Assembly: GCF_000422885.1 (NCBI RefSeq)
Contig: NZ_AUGX01000015.1
Coordinates: 118,367 to 182,366, forward strand
DNA from: Ottowia thiooxydans DSM 14619
GTDB taxonomy: Bacteria; Pseudomonadota; Gammaproteobacteria; Burkholderiales; Burkholderiaceae_C
DNA: 64,000 nucleotides
Direction: 5' to 3'
Made by a program: the position numbers and the translations under genes. Positions 25,846 to 34,278 of this stretch are shown piece after piece. The notes below the pieces were generated by a model that did no database searches, was not told the origin of the DNA, and saw nothing but the letters and a program-made list of their open reading frames with translations. Numbering within the stretch: the first letter of the stretch is position 1; each line of letters opens with the position of its first letter.

Positions 25846-26334
25846 ATGCCAGCACGACCACGTCTCCTTCATTTGATCAACAGCGCACAGCGTCGACTGC
25901 AACTGTGGACGGCATCAGAACAGGATCGGTATACATCCGCGGATGGCCCGGCACCTTCACCGGCGCAAGGTGGCGTGCTTTTTGTCCTGCTAAAAAATGA
26001 CGGCGCCACGATGGGCGAGCTCGCCAAGGAGCTCGATCTGGTGCCGTCAGCCGTTTCCGGATTGGTGCAGCGAATGGAGGCGCTTGAATGGGTCAGGCGC
26101 AGACCTTGCGTAAAAGACGCCCGCACACAGCGGGTCTGGATTCAACCCCTGGGCAGCGCTCAGTTGCCCAGCTTGCGCGAGGCCCTCGGCCGGATCAACG
26201 CTCAATTGACGGCCGGCTTTAGCGAGGCAGAACTTCAGACAGTGGTTCGATGGCTCGAGCACGTGAAGAGCATAGACGCCATCTCCGCTAGTTCCGCTAG
26301 TCCCCCCAGTGCAACCGAGCATCGCCCCAAATGA
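25846..26334 (+). CDS. MarR-family transcriptional regulator
   Basis: The 162-residue protein is a winged-helix MarR regulator. The recognition region reads GATMGELAKELDLVPSAVSGLVQRMEALEWVRRRPCVKDARTQ-like across about residues 54-96: the helix-turn-helix followed by a wing containing the family's conserved Asp-Ala-Arg. Length is typical. Its stop overlaps the start of the alpha/beta hydrolase gene (ATGA), so the two are co-expressed and the regulator probably responds to a substrate of that enzyme. A palindrome at 25813 may be its operator. Confidence 0.88.
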   Translation: MPARPRLLHLINSAQRRLQLWTASEQDRYTSADGPAPSPAQGGVLFVLLKNDGATMGELAKELDLVPSAVSGLVQRMEALEWVRRRPCVKDARTQRVWIQPLGSAQLPSLREALGRINAQLTAGFSEAELQTVVRWLEHVKSIDAISASSASPPSATEHRPK

Positions 26335-27233
26335 CCAACTTCAAGAATATCGCCAATCAAGACGCTGAAGTCGTTGAGATCGTCTGCGCTGATGGGCAAC
26401 TGCTGTGCGGACACTTCCTTCGCGCGTCGCCGGTTGCAAGCGGGTTGCCGGTGTTGCTGTCTCCAGCCACAGGTGTGAAGCAGCATTTCTATCTGCGCTT
26501 CGCGCGCTGGTTGGCTGATCAAGGCCACAATGTGCTCGTGTTCGACTATCGCGGCATAGGGCTTTCGTTGCGCGGGCCTTTGGCGAACTGCCGAGCCACA
26601 TTAGCGGAGTGGGGTCAGCTTGACCAAGTGGCGGCAGTGGATTGGCTTGTAGCGCGTACGGGCGTCCCGAAAGTTGTTTTGATCGGACACAGCGCGGGCG
26701 GCCAGATGATCGGATTGTTGCCGAACCACGAAAAAGTCGCGCGGCTGGTTGGGGTGTCGGCCTCCACCGGTTGGCTCAAGGGCATGCGGCTGGCCTTCTC
26801 CATGAAGGCACGCTTGGGCTTGCTTCTATTGGTGCCGCTTGGCATCCGTCTGAAGGGCTACGCTCCTACATCTGCTTTAGGCCTCGGTGAAAACCTGCCT
26901 TCTGAAGTTGGGCGCCAATGGGGCCAATGGTGCGCGGCTGGTGGCTATGCCACCAACGCCGTACGCCGATTGCCCGAAGAAGACTTTCATGCAAGCGTTC
27001 GGACACCACTCACGCTGCTTTACGCCGATGATGACGACATCGCAACCCCGAGCACAGTCAGCGACCTGCTACGCACGCTCCCTCACGCGCCAAGCGAGGT
27101 GGTGCAAGTGAACCCCCGCGCGTATGGTTTGGACGCGCTGGGACATCTCAACTGGTTCCGTCAATCGCATCAATCTATATGGAGGCTGATCGCGAGCGCT
27201 GTACGAGGCGAAGAATTGCAACTTCGCCAATAG
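26331..27233 (+). CDS. Alpha/beta hydrolase
   Basis: A 300-residue hydrolase without signal peptide. The nucleophile elbow is GHSAGG with Ser121; the acid is probably in LYADDDDIATP near 240 and the base in ALGHLNWF near 264. Early strands read SGLPVLLSPATGVKQHFYLRFARWLADQGHNVLVFDYRG-like (about 37-75), matching the YheT/serine-aminopeptidase-like group often annotated simply as alpha/beta fold hydrolase. Substrate unknown. It is translationally coupled to the preceding MarR gene. Confidence 0.88.
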   Translation: MTNFKNIANQDAEVVEIVCADGQLLCGHFLRASPVASGLPVLLSPATGVKQHFYLRFARWLADQGHNVLVFDYRGIGLSLRGPLANCRATLAEWGQLDQVAAVDWLVARTGVPKVVLIGHSAGGQMIGLLPNHEKVARLVGVSASTGWLKGMRLAFSMKARLGLLLLVPLGIRLKGYAPTSALGLGENLPSEVGRQWGQWCAAGGYATNAVRRLPEEDFHASVRTPLTLLYADDDDIATPSTVSDLLRTLPHAPSEVVQVNPRAYGLDALGHLNWFRQSHQSIWRLIASAVRGEELQLRQ

Positions 27234-27272
27234 ATCGATTGGCCGATTGATCTGGGAGATGTGCGTGTCAGA

Positions 27273-27291
27273 GGCCGTTCATTGAACGGCC
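27273..27291. terminator. Hairpin between convergent hydrolase and aldolase genes
   Basis: GGCCGTTC (27273-27280) pairs perfectly with GAACGGCC (27284-27291) around ATT. It sits in the 75-base gap where two genes converge, so a bidirectional stop is plausible. No T-run follows on either strand. Confidence 0.4.
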
Positions 27292-27308
27292 ACCACTGAG
27301 GGCGTTAA

Positions 27309-28109
27309 TCAGTCGCGATATGAAGTGTCCACTCGGTCCGCCATGCGCAGATAAGCTGGCCATTCATCGCGGGTACCGAAATTGGCAATGGCCTCCCATT
27401 GAAGTGCTGCGTGTTCGCAAATCTCCGGTGAAGGAATGCGGATCGGTGAACCTGTGGCTTCCAGCAGCAATTGGGTGCGGCAGGATGTGATGAGGTAGAG
27501 CATGGAGGTCAACGCCTCCACCATCGTGCTTCCACCGGTGAGCAAGCCGTGGTTGTACATGATCATGGCTTTGTTGCTGGGACCGAGATCGCTCGCGATG
27601 CTTTCGCGTTCGTCCAAGTCCTTGGACATACCCTCGTACGCGTGATATGACAGCCGGTTGTAAAAACGCATTGCCCCCTGATTGATGGGTAGCAACCCTT
27701 TGTCATGGGCTGACATCGCCATACCGACCTCTGTGTGTACGTGTACGGTGCTGTTCAAGTCACTTCTTGCCTGCAGCACTGCCGTGTGGATGGTGAAGCC
27801 TGCAGTGTTCACGTTCTCGGCTTCAGTCGTCATCTTCCCGTCAATACGAAGCTTCAGGAGGTTCGATGCCTTGACTTCATTGAAGAGCAAATTGTGCGGC
27901 TTGACGAGGAAGAAGTCGGGCTGGCCGGGTACTCGCAACGTGGCGTGGTTATAGATGAGGTTGGTCCAGCCGTAGATATCAATGATGCGGTGGGCCGCAG
28001 CCAGGTCGACCCGAGCCTGCCACTCGGCGCTGTCCACGTCTTCACGGCGAATGTGGGGTACACGAAGCTCGGCAAGGGGATCTACCGCATTGGAATTTGT
28101 AGTGTGCAT
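27309..28109 (-). CDS. Class II aldolase/adducin-family protein
   Basis: From the ATG at 28109 the protein has 266 residues. The class II aldolase fold is shown by IIDIYGWTNLIYNHATLRVPG at its start, the zinc-type TVHVHTEVGMAMSAH (two His of the metal triad) and IMYNHGLLTGG (third His). Such enzymes cleave or epimerise sugar phosphates, but many members act on unknown hydroxy acids. AAAGGTG six bases before the ATG fixes this start; the frame extends to 28136. It follows the Bug-receptor gene with one base between stop and start and ends the IclR-flanked operon. Confidence 0.85.
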   Translation of the reverse strand: MHTTNSNAVDPLAELRVPHIRREDVDSAEWQARVDLAAAHRIIDIYGWTNLIYNHATLRVPGQPDFFLVKPHNLLFNEVKASNLLKLRIDGKMTTEAENVNTAGFTIHTAVLQARSDLNSTVHVHTEVGMAMSAHDKGLLPINQGAMRFYNRLSYHAYEGMSKDLDERESIASDLGPSNKAMIMYNHGLLTGGSTMVEALTSMLYLITSCRTQLLLEATGSPIRIPSPEICEHAALQWEAIANFGTRDEWPAYLRMADRVDTSYRD

Positions 28110-28110
28110 T

Positions 28111-29118
28111 TCATTCACCTTTGATGCCCAGGTCACTGATCAGCTTGGACCAGCGGGCGCTGTCCTTGCTAACGATGCGCACGAACTCTTCGGGGGTGCT
28201 CCCCGCGGGCTCAAATGCCTGTTCACGGAGCTTGCGAGCGATCTCCGGGTCTTTGAGGGTGGCAACCATGGCCGCGTTCAGCTTTTCCAGAATGGGCTTG
28301 GCGGTACCTGCTGGGGCGAGCAGGCCAAACATCACTGTGACATCGTAGCCAGGAACTGACTCACTGATCGTCGGCACATTGGGCAAGGCCGCGAAACGTT
28401 GGCTACCGGTGACTCCGAGCGCTCGCAGTTTGCCGGCCTTGATGTGAGGCAGATTGGTGGGTACGCTGCCAAACAGCATTTGCACTTGGCCGCCCAGCAG
28501 GTCGGCGGTGGCGGGGGCGCCGCCTTTGTAGGGGATATGAACGAAGTCTGTCTTGGTCGATGCCTTGAGAAGCTCGGTCAGCAGCTGCGGAGGACTTCCC
28601 GCGCCGTATGACGCGTAGTTCAGACTACCGGGCTTTTCTTTGGCAAGCGCCAGCAATTCCTTGAGGCTATTGGCTGGGACGGAGGGATGCACGACGAGCA
28701 CCTGCGGAACCGCCGCAATCATGGTGATGGGCGCGAAGTCCTTGATGGAATCGTAGGGCAGTTTCGAGTACAGCCAGGGGTTGATGGACAGTGTGGAGTC
28801 GGTGGTCATCAGCAGCGTATAGCCGTCATTCGGCGCTTTGGCCACGCTATCCGCGCCAACGATGGTGTTGGCTCCGGCTTTGTTTTCTATGATGACGGGC
28901 TGACCCAGCATCTCTCCGAACTTGGGCGCTATCACGCGAGCAAGGTTGTCGGTGGCGCCTCCCGCTGGAAATGGAACCACCATCTTGACGGGGCGTGCGG
29001 GGTAGGCCTGCGCCTGTACGAGCCCAGGTGCGAGCGCGGTCATGGCGAGAGCCAGTCCTAAGTGGCGAGTAACGCACAGTCCTCGTAGGGCTGCGAAGGA
29101 TTGCTTGACGGTTTTCAT
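28111..29118 (-). CDS. Bug-type tripartite tricarboxylate transporter substrate-binding protein
   Basis: A 335-residue periplasmic solute receptor. It has a signal peptide (about residues 1-36, ending VQA), then the Bug/TctC hallmarks YPARPVKMVVPFPAGGATDNLAR, IIENKAGANTIVGADSVAKAPNDGYTLL and VHIPYKGGAPATADLLGGQVQMLF. The aspartate and glycine positions of these blocks bind carboxylate ligands. No TctA/TctB membrane partners are nearby, which is usual for the expanded Bug family of Burkholderiales; it may share a transporter or act as a sensor. Its neighbours (aldolase, ModA-like domain, M19-like protein) suggest a small organic acid. Confidence 0.92.
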   Translation of the reverse strand: MKTVKQSFAALRGLCVTRHLGLALAMTALAPGLVQAQAYPARPVKMVVPFPAGGATDNLARVIAPKFGEMLGQPVIIENKAGANTIVGADSVAKAPNDGYTLLMTTDSTLSINPWLYSKLPYDSIKDFAPITMIAAVPQVLVVHPSVPANSLKELLALAKEKPGSLNYASYGAGSPPQLLTELLKASTKTDFVHIPYKGGAPATADLLGGQVQMLFGSVPTNLPHIKAGKLRALGVTGSQRFAALPNVPTISESVPGYDVTVMFGLLAPAGTAKPILEKLNAAMVATLKDPEIARKLREQAFEPAGSTPEEFVRIVSKDSARWSKLISDLGIKGE

Positions 29119-29178
29119 GTTGTTTTCAATCGTGGATGTTGGTTTTGGTGTCGCAGCAGTGCTGTCTGCAGTCTTGCG

Positions 29179-29895
29179 TCAGCAGAAAGGGTTCAGACCC
29201 TGGCGTTGCCATGTAGCGTGCAAGGTGGGCGAGCGAAGGTGCCCTAACCAGGCTGCGGCCGCTTCATCGTCGCGAGATCCATTGAAACGGGTAAGTTGGT
29301 AAGTGATGCTCGAGCTGAATTCGGTAGGCAGCGCAAGAATGTGCAGCTCGTCGAATTCGAGCAGTTCGGCGAGTTGTTGGAAGCCGAGTTCGGCACGAGC
29401 AGTCCGCAGCACCTCGCCCACCAGTTCCCCAGGTGCAGGCAGCACGGCTTTTGAACGAACCGCATCGCCGATGCCTAGCTCGTCGGCTATCCGAAGGAAG
29501 TGGCGCCCGCTCTCGGCCATGCTGTAGCTCACAGACCGAACTGACAGCAGCAGCGTTCGCACGTCGCGGCGGTCAGCGAGTTCGGGAGGAGGGCCGCCCG
29601 TCCATGCCATGGCCGTAGGCGAGCGCAACAAGTTCACAGTCGTACCCTCACGCAAAACGCCTTGCGCGATGAGCTGCTGCGTCAGGCCTTCGGGTCCCAG
29701 GAACCAGTCGCCGCTGTTGTCACGCAAGGTTTTCACAAGTACCGAGCCTGCCCCAATGATGGCTACCGCGGGATGCCTTTGTGCAGTTTCAGCATTGGCC
29801 ACCACCATTTCGATCGCACGGCGGGTAGCCAGTGTGCTGACGATCTTTAGCGGGATCATGTTCGCATGGGGACCGGCACTGACTTTTGTTGACAT
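29179..29895 (-). CDS. ModA-like substrate-binding domain protein without signal peptide
   Basis: From the ATG at 29895 the 238-residue protein resembles the molybdate-binding type of periplasmic binding fold: VSTLATRRAIEMVV at the start, a middle RDVRTLLLSVRSVSYSMAESGRHFLRIADELGI and the late GEVLRTARAELGFQQLAELL. No signal peptide or lipobox is visible, so it should stay in the cytoplasm. Proteins of this kind occur beside Bug genes in Bordetella relatives, but I know of no assigned role; it may be a ligand sensor. An upstream frame reaches 30084 and overlaps the M19-like gene; I consider it noncoding. Molybdate transport partners are absent. Confidence 0.7.
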   Translation of the reverse strand: MSTKVSAGPHANMIPLKIVSTLATRRAIEMVVANAETAQRHPAVAIIGAGSVLVKTLRDNSGDWFLGPEGLTQQLIAQGVLREGTTVNLLRSPTAMAWTGGPPPELADRRDVRTLLLSVRSVSYSMAESGRHFLRIADELGIGDAVRSKAVLPAPGELVGEVLRTARAELGFQQLAELLEFDELHILALPTEFSSSITYQLTRFNGSRDDEAAAAWLGHLRSPTLHATWQRQGLNPFC

Positions 29896-29942
29896 TGGCG
29901 ATTGGACTTTAGGCGTGGATAGGGTAGTGCGGGAGACTTGGT

Positions 29943-30902
29943 TCAGTGTTCCATGACCGTGCGGAAAAGGCGCATGAAGTTGTCGTAAGCCACAGTCTGT
30001 ATCTGGCTTTGATCCAGACCGAGGCCACTCAGTGAGGACAACATTTGTTGTTGCTCTTCCATGCTGTTGATCGGGTAGAGCCATGGCCAGGTGCCATACA
30101 CCTCGGGTTTGCGACCAAACTCCTGGTAGCGCTCCGCGGGTTGGTCATGTATGAAGTCAGATCCGATACCCACATGTTCGTATCCGATGCGGTCGACCGC
30201 GTATTTGATGTGCGTGACCACGTCAGCCATGGCCGGCTTCTGGCCTGGCATAAGCACGACCGGTGGAAGGTAGGTGATGCCGAGCACACCATGGTTGACT
30301 TTCAATGCGTCCAGCACGGCATCACTTTTGTTGCGGGCATTTGGGCAAACGGTGAAGCAGTTTGCATGGGTGACCGCGACTGGCTGCTTCGAGTACTTGA
30401 TCGCATCCAGTCCGCTCTGGTCGCCAACATGCGATAAGTCGATCACGATGTCCAGCTCGTTAAGAACTGACACCAGTTCACGTCCCAGCGAGGACAAACC
30501 CGCGTTGGCTTGCTCCGCGCAGCCATCGCCATAGAGATTACGAATATTGTGTGCAATCTGTATCACACGCACGCCCAGGTCCTTGAAGAGTGATATCAAG
30601 TTGAGGTCATGCTCGACACCTGGAACGTTCTGGTAGCCCATCACGATAGCCAGCTTGTTGGCCTTCTTGGCGCGTTCGAAGTCTGCGAACTCTTCCACGA
30701 GCATGACTTGCGAGGACAAGCTCCTCAGGTGCTTGCGGTAGTTGGCCAGTTGATTGAGCGAATGGCGCAGGTCGGGTACCGGATTGATGCCATGAAAATT
30801 GTTCAGCGTAATGTGAACGGCGGTTACACCGTTGGCTAGGCAGGCTTCGGCATAGGGGGCTGTCATGCGGGCGCCATTGAGCAGGTCGAAAACTTGGTAC
30901 AT
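29943..30902 (-). CDS. Peptidase M19 (membrane dipeptidase)-like protein
   Basis: The 319-residue protein resembles renal-dipeptidase-type TIM barrels: GLSSLGRELVSVLNELDIVIDLSHVG and QPVAVTHAN match the middle of the family and hold the two His ligands of one metal. The N-terminal HxD motif and the bridging Glu of classical dipeptidases are not evident (the start reads VFDLLNGARM and the Glu region MGYQNVPG), so the second metal site looks altered and dipeptidase activity is doubtful. There is no signal peptide. It is the first gene of the leftward unit opposite the IclR gene, with a clear palindrome between them. Confidence 0.78.
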   Translation of the reverse strand: MYQVFDLLNGARMTAPYAEACLANGVTAVHITLNNFHGINPVPDLRHSLNQLANYRKHLRSLSSQVMLVEEFADFERAKKANKLAIVMGYQNVPGVEHDLNLISLFKDLGVRVIQIAHNIRNLYGDGCAEQANAGLSSLGRELVSVLNELDIVIDLSHVGDQSGLDAIKYSKQPVAVTHANCFTVCPNARNKSDAVLDALKVNHGVLGITYLPPVVLMPGQKPAMADVVTHIKYAVDRIGYEHVGIGSDFIHDQPAERYQEFGRKPEVYGTWPWLYPINSMEEQQQMLSSLSGLGLDQSQIQTVAYDNFMRLFRTVMEH

Positions 30903-31037
30903 GTGAGGGGTTGCTCCAGGCCGGATTTAGAGAACGGTTGTCAAAAGTAGGGGTGGGAGGTAATGAATGGTCCGCACTGCGGAATACTCATTCGGGAAAT
31001 TTACATTTCGCTGGATGCCTGGATCAAGTGTTTTGAG

Positions 31038-31060
31038 AATGGTCCATAATTTGGACCATT
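31038..31060. promoter_or_regulatory. Candidate IclR operator
   Basis: AATGGTCCA (31038-31046) and TGGACCATT (31052-31060) are perfect inverted arms around TAATT. The site lies 22 bases before the iclR-type gene, in the 179-base divergent region. IclR-family operators are typically palindromes with TGG...CCA ends and an AT-rich centre, which fits. Confidence 0.55.
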
Positions 31061-31081
31061 TATGGCGAACCTCAGCTGACT

Positions 31082-31861
31082 ATGACCACTCAGACCTTAG
31101 ACCGCGCTATCGCGTTGTTGCGCCTCCTCGCCGCCTCCCCTGAGGGGACTCGGCTCGTTGATCTGCAGGCTGCCACAGGCTTGACCAAGCCAACGGTGCA
31201 TCGCATTCTTGATACGCTGTGCCATCACGACCTCGCCGCGCGTGATCCTGCTAGCCGCCGGTATGCCTTGGGGCCGGAGATCTCGCTGTTGGCGGCCAGC
31301 GTGGCCACCTCGCGTATAGATCTGGTGGAACTCGCCCGTGAACACATGTTGGAAGTCGCCCATCGCACTGGAGACACCAGTTTCTTGATGGCTCGCTCGG
31401 GGTTCGACACCGTTTGCCTGGACCGGCAAACCGGCTCATACCCTGTTAAAGCCTTTACGGTGGACGTGGGTTCGCGCCGCCCGCTGGGCTTGGGAGCTGG
31501 CGGAATCATTCTGCTGGGTACGCTCGACGATACGATGCGTGAGGCTGCCTACCAACGCGTGCATGAGTATCTCAAGCCGCTTCACCGTGTCACGGTGGCG
31601 CAGGTTCGCGCTGCAGTGGAGCAAGCTCAGCGAAAGGGCTATGCACTGAGCAATGGCTTCGTCGTGGAAAGTGTGGGCGGAGTCGCCGTGCCCATCATGG
31701 GGCCGGATGGCAAGGTCGTCGCCTCGATGAGCGTAGCCGCGATCAAGGAGCGCGTGGGGCCGCGGCGGCTGCCGCAAGTGCTGAGCATCCTGCAGTCGCA
31801 CGCCAAGTCGATCGAACAGAGGCTGGCAGAACGAATAAAGAAAAAAAGTTCCACATATTGA
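31082..31861 (+). CDS. IclR-family transcriptional regulator
   Basis: The 259-residue protein has an N-terminal winged helix (TLDRAIALLRLLAASPEGTRL, then LQAATGLTKPTVHRILDTLCHHDL, about residues 3-50) and the C-terminal IclR effector domain (about 75-250: ELAREHMLEVAHRTGDTSFL, GAGGIILLGTL, YALSNGFVVESVGGVAVPIMG). It is transcribed away from the M19/ModA-like/Bug/aldolase operon and is the obvious candidate to regulate it, with the palindrome at 31038 as operator. Its ligand is presumably the transported acid or a product. The stop codon lies in the loop of a long hairpin. Confidence 0.92.
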   Translation: MTTQTLDRAIALLRLLAASPEGTRLVDLQAATGLTKPTVHRILDTLCHHDLAARDPASRRYALGPEISLLAASVATSRIDLVELAREHMLEVAHRTGDTSFLMARSGFDTVCLDRQTGSYPVKAFTVDVGSRRPLGLGAGGIILLGTLDDTMREAAYQRVHEYLKPLHRVTVAQVRAAVEQAQRKGYALSNGFVVESVGGVAVPIMGPDGKVVASMSVAAIKERVGPRRLPQVLSILQSHAKSIEQRLAERIKKKSSTY

Positions 31862-31874
31862 AATATCTGGAACT
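31847..31874. repeat. 28-base imperfect palindrome spanning the iclR-type stop codon
   Basis: AGTTCCA (31847-31853) pairs with TGGAACT (31868-31874), and ATATT (31855) pairs with AATAT (31862), with one C-C mismatch between. The TGA stop (31859-31861) is at the centre. It may act as a 3' hairpin or a second binding site; the TTCCA/TGGAA ends resemble IclR boxes. Confidence 0.6.
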
Positions 31875-32173
31875 CCACTATTTGGTGCTAGCCCGCAAAC
31901 CGTTCAACCCCCGACATGCGCCGACGGCATTCGTACGTTGGTGTTCACCATGGAAACCCCCACTGCGCCCACTTGTGAGACTGACCTGCGCCCGGCTTCG
32001 TCTCACCGCCTCGGTCTCACCTTGCTTTTGACGGTCGATGGCTATGGCTGTCTGAGCTGGCTCACTCAGGCGAGAGCGGCACAGTGCTGCGCTATGGCTT
32101 GCCGCAGTTTTATAGCCTAAAGACCAGAGTGCTAACTCCTGCGGGCTTTGCTTTTGGGCCAAGCCTGCTTCGT
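31862..32173. other. Convergent intergenic region, iclR-type gene to kefB-like gene
   Basis: About 310 bases without a credible gene. Two or three short open frames lack ribosome binding sites and family resemblance. A weak complementary pair can be drawn near 32147-32180 (AAGCCTGC with GCGGGCG-type words), but no clear terminator for either flanking gene is visible. Confidence 0.4.
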
Positions 32174-33964
32174 TCAGGCGGGCGCTTGGGCTCCAGTGTC
32201 GCGGTTCTCACGCTTGGCCAGTCCTGCCTTCAATAAGGCTCGGCCGGCAAAGGCGTCCCCTGCAACTTCCAAGTCGAAGCGTTCACCATCGAGCCGGCGC
32301 AGATCTGAGAGTACGGCGTCGGCTTCATCTTCGGTGGCGCCGGTGGCCAGCATGGCTTCGTAGCTCATCTTCATGGCTGATTCGAAGGTCTCGCGCACCA
32401 CCACATCAGCGCCATCGGTCTTGACCAGTTCGACCGCATGTTCGCGATCGAAGGCGCGTACCAGCACGCGGGCGTGCGGGCATTCTTCCCTCACACTCTG
32501 AGCGATGCGGGTTGCGGCGGCTTTGTCATCCACGCAGACCAAGATGGCATTTGCATTGTGTGCGCCTGCGGCATGCAGAACATCGGACCGACCGCCGTCG
32601 CCGTAGTAGACCTTGAAGCCCAGGTAGGCATGTGCGTCTCGGATGACCTGTGTGTCGTTGTCAATGATGGTCAGCGTCGCGCCGCGCGCCAACACACCTT
32701 GACTAGCGATCTGGCCTACACGGCCGAAACCGATCACCAGCACACTGGCCTGTCTATCATGCGCCGCTTCCACGCCCTCCATGGACACCACCGCGCGTGG
32801 ACCGAATCGCCGGTGCACCAGCACGACCAACGGCGTCAGCGCCATCGAAAGCACCACGATGGCGGTCATGTTGGCATTGACCGTGGGGTCGATCACACGT
32901 GCGCCCAGGGCTGCAGCAAACAGCACAAAAGCGAATTCGCCACCTTGTGCCATCAGTACAGCCCGGTCGAGCGCGTCAGCGTGCGAGCTCTTGGCCAAAC
33001 GTGCGACGCCGTAGATGCACAGTGCTTTGGTGGCCATCAGCGCCAGCACGCCCGCCACGATCAGTTGCCAATTGGCGGCAACCACGCTGAGATCCAGCGA
33101 CATGCCCACGCCCAGGAAAAACAGCCCCAGCAGCAAACCGCGGAAGGGTTCGATGTCAGCCTCCAGTTGATGCCGGAAGGTCGACTCGGACAGCAGCACG
33201 CCGGCAAGGAAAGCGCCCATGGCCATGGACAAGCCACCCAGTTGCATCAGCAGCGCAGCACCCAACACCACCAGCAGCGCAGCGGCCGTCATCACCTCAC
33301 GCGCTTTCGCGTTCGCCAAGATACGGAAGAACGGGTTCAGCAGCCACACGCCTGCTGCCACCAGCGCGGCGAGTGCACCCAGTGCCAAGCCTATCGTGCC
33401 CCAGCGTGAGGGAGCCACTGCGGTGGGGTCGAGCGCTGGAGGTGCGATGAAGGCCACAATGGCCAGCAGCGGGACGATCAGCAGGTCTTCGAACAGCAAG
33501 ATGGAGACCATACGCTGCCCCCGTGGTGCGGCGATATCCCCGCGCTCACCTAGCAACTGCATGACGATGGCCGTCGAGGTGAGTACAAAGCCCATCGCGC
33601 TCACGAAGGACACAGCCAACGAATAGCCGAAGCCTATGCCTACCAGCGTGAGCAGAATGCCGCAGACCAGGCACTGAAGGCTGCCCAGGCCAAAGATCTG
33701 GCGTCTCAGGCTCCACAGGTGCGAGGGCTGCATTTCCAGCCCGATCACGAACAGGAACATCACCACGCCCAGCTCGGCCACGTGCAAGATGGCTTGCGGA
33801 TCATTGAACAGCTGGAGCCCGAACGGGCCGATCGCCAAGCCGGCGGCCAGATACCCCAGCACCGAACCGAGGCCGATTTTCTTGAACAGCGGGACGGCCA
33901 CTACGGCGGCGCCCAGCAAACTTACGACCTTGATCAGATCGCCCGCGCTTCCTTCGACAGACAT
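32174..33964 (-). CDS. Monovalent cation:proton antiporter with RCK domain (KefB/KefC type)
   Basis: From the ATG at 33964 the protein has 596 residues, close to E. coli KefB (601). Residues about 5-385 form 12-13 membrane helices of the CPA2 family, including VLGYLAAGLAIGPFGLQLF, GVVMFLFVIGLEMQPSHLW and MAQGGEFAFVLFAAALGARV. A cytoplasmic RCK_N/TrkA-N Rossmann domain follows (VLVIGFGRVGQIASQGVLARG, VYYGDGGRSDVL) that binds nucleotide. Kef channels release K+ in response to electrophile-glutathione adducts; the glutathione-dependent gating cannot be confirmed here and no KefF/KefG partner is adjacent. A frame extension to 34129 lacks family sequence. Confidence 0.88.
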   Translation of the reverse strand: MSVEGSAGDLIKVVSLLGAAVVAVPLFKKIGLGSVLGYLAAGLAIGPFGLQLFNDPQAILHVAELGVVMFLFVIGLEMQPSHLWSLRRQIFGLGSLQCLVCGILLTLVGIGFGYSLAVSFVSAMGFVLTSTAIVMQLLGERGDIAAPRGQRMVSILLFEDLLIVPLLAIVAFIAPPALDPTAVAPSRWGTIGLALGALAALVAAGVWLLNPFFRILANAKAREVMTAAALLVVLGAALLMQLGGLSMAMGAFLAGVLLSESTFRHQLEADIEPFRGLLLGLFFLGVGMSLDLSVVAANWQLIVAGVLALMATKALCIYGVARLAKSSHADALDRAVLMAQGGEFAFVLFAAALGARVIDPTVNANMTAIVVLSMALTPLVVLVHRRFGPRAVVSMEGVEAAHDRQASVLVIGFGRVGQIASQGVLARGATLTIIDNDTQVIRDAHAYLGFKVYYGDGGRSDVLHAAGAHNANAILVCVDDKAAATRIAQSVREECPHARVLVRAFDREHAVELVKTDGADVVVRETFESAMKMSYEAMLATGATEDEADAVLSDLRRLDGERFDLEVAGDAFAGRALLKAGLAKRENRDTGAQAPA

Positions 33965-34177
33965 GAGATTAACCTTGAGAAAGTTTGTTCGCCGCGATGG
34001 CGGGCCGACATGGCGCTCCTGACTACCAGCCCCAGGCGCGCGGCACGGGCGCTCCGCAGTCACCCGAACATCACGTAGCGCTTGAGCGACAGTGCTTAAT
34101 CTGCGAATAGTAGCTGGATAACGGGGCACTCCGCCGGGCAGGCGTGCAGGTGGAGTAGGTCAGTGTTAAATATTCTC

Positions 34178-34214
34178 AAAAAAAAGCCCGTATGCAACAT
34201 GCATAGCGGGCTTT
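34178..34214 (-). terminator. Rho-independent terminator closing the 34-46 kb reverse-strand cluster
   Basis: On the reverse strand AAAGCCCG (from 34214) pairs with CGGGCTTT, an inner TATGCA/TGCATA stem continues it with one bulged base, and eight T residues follow (34185-34178). It lies 65 bases after the nitronate monooxygenase stop. The layout is nearly the same as the terminator after tRNA-Thr. Confidence 0.85.
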
Positions 34215-34278
34215 GCGAGTTCTCTGACACCAGGGGCGTCTTAGAGTCAGGCCATTAATCAGGCCATTGATCGGTCCA

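Noticed and set aside
32438..33409. A 323-codon plus-strand frame across the kefB-like gene
   Set aside because: Antisense to a well-supported antiporter; Gln/His-rich shadow composition.
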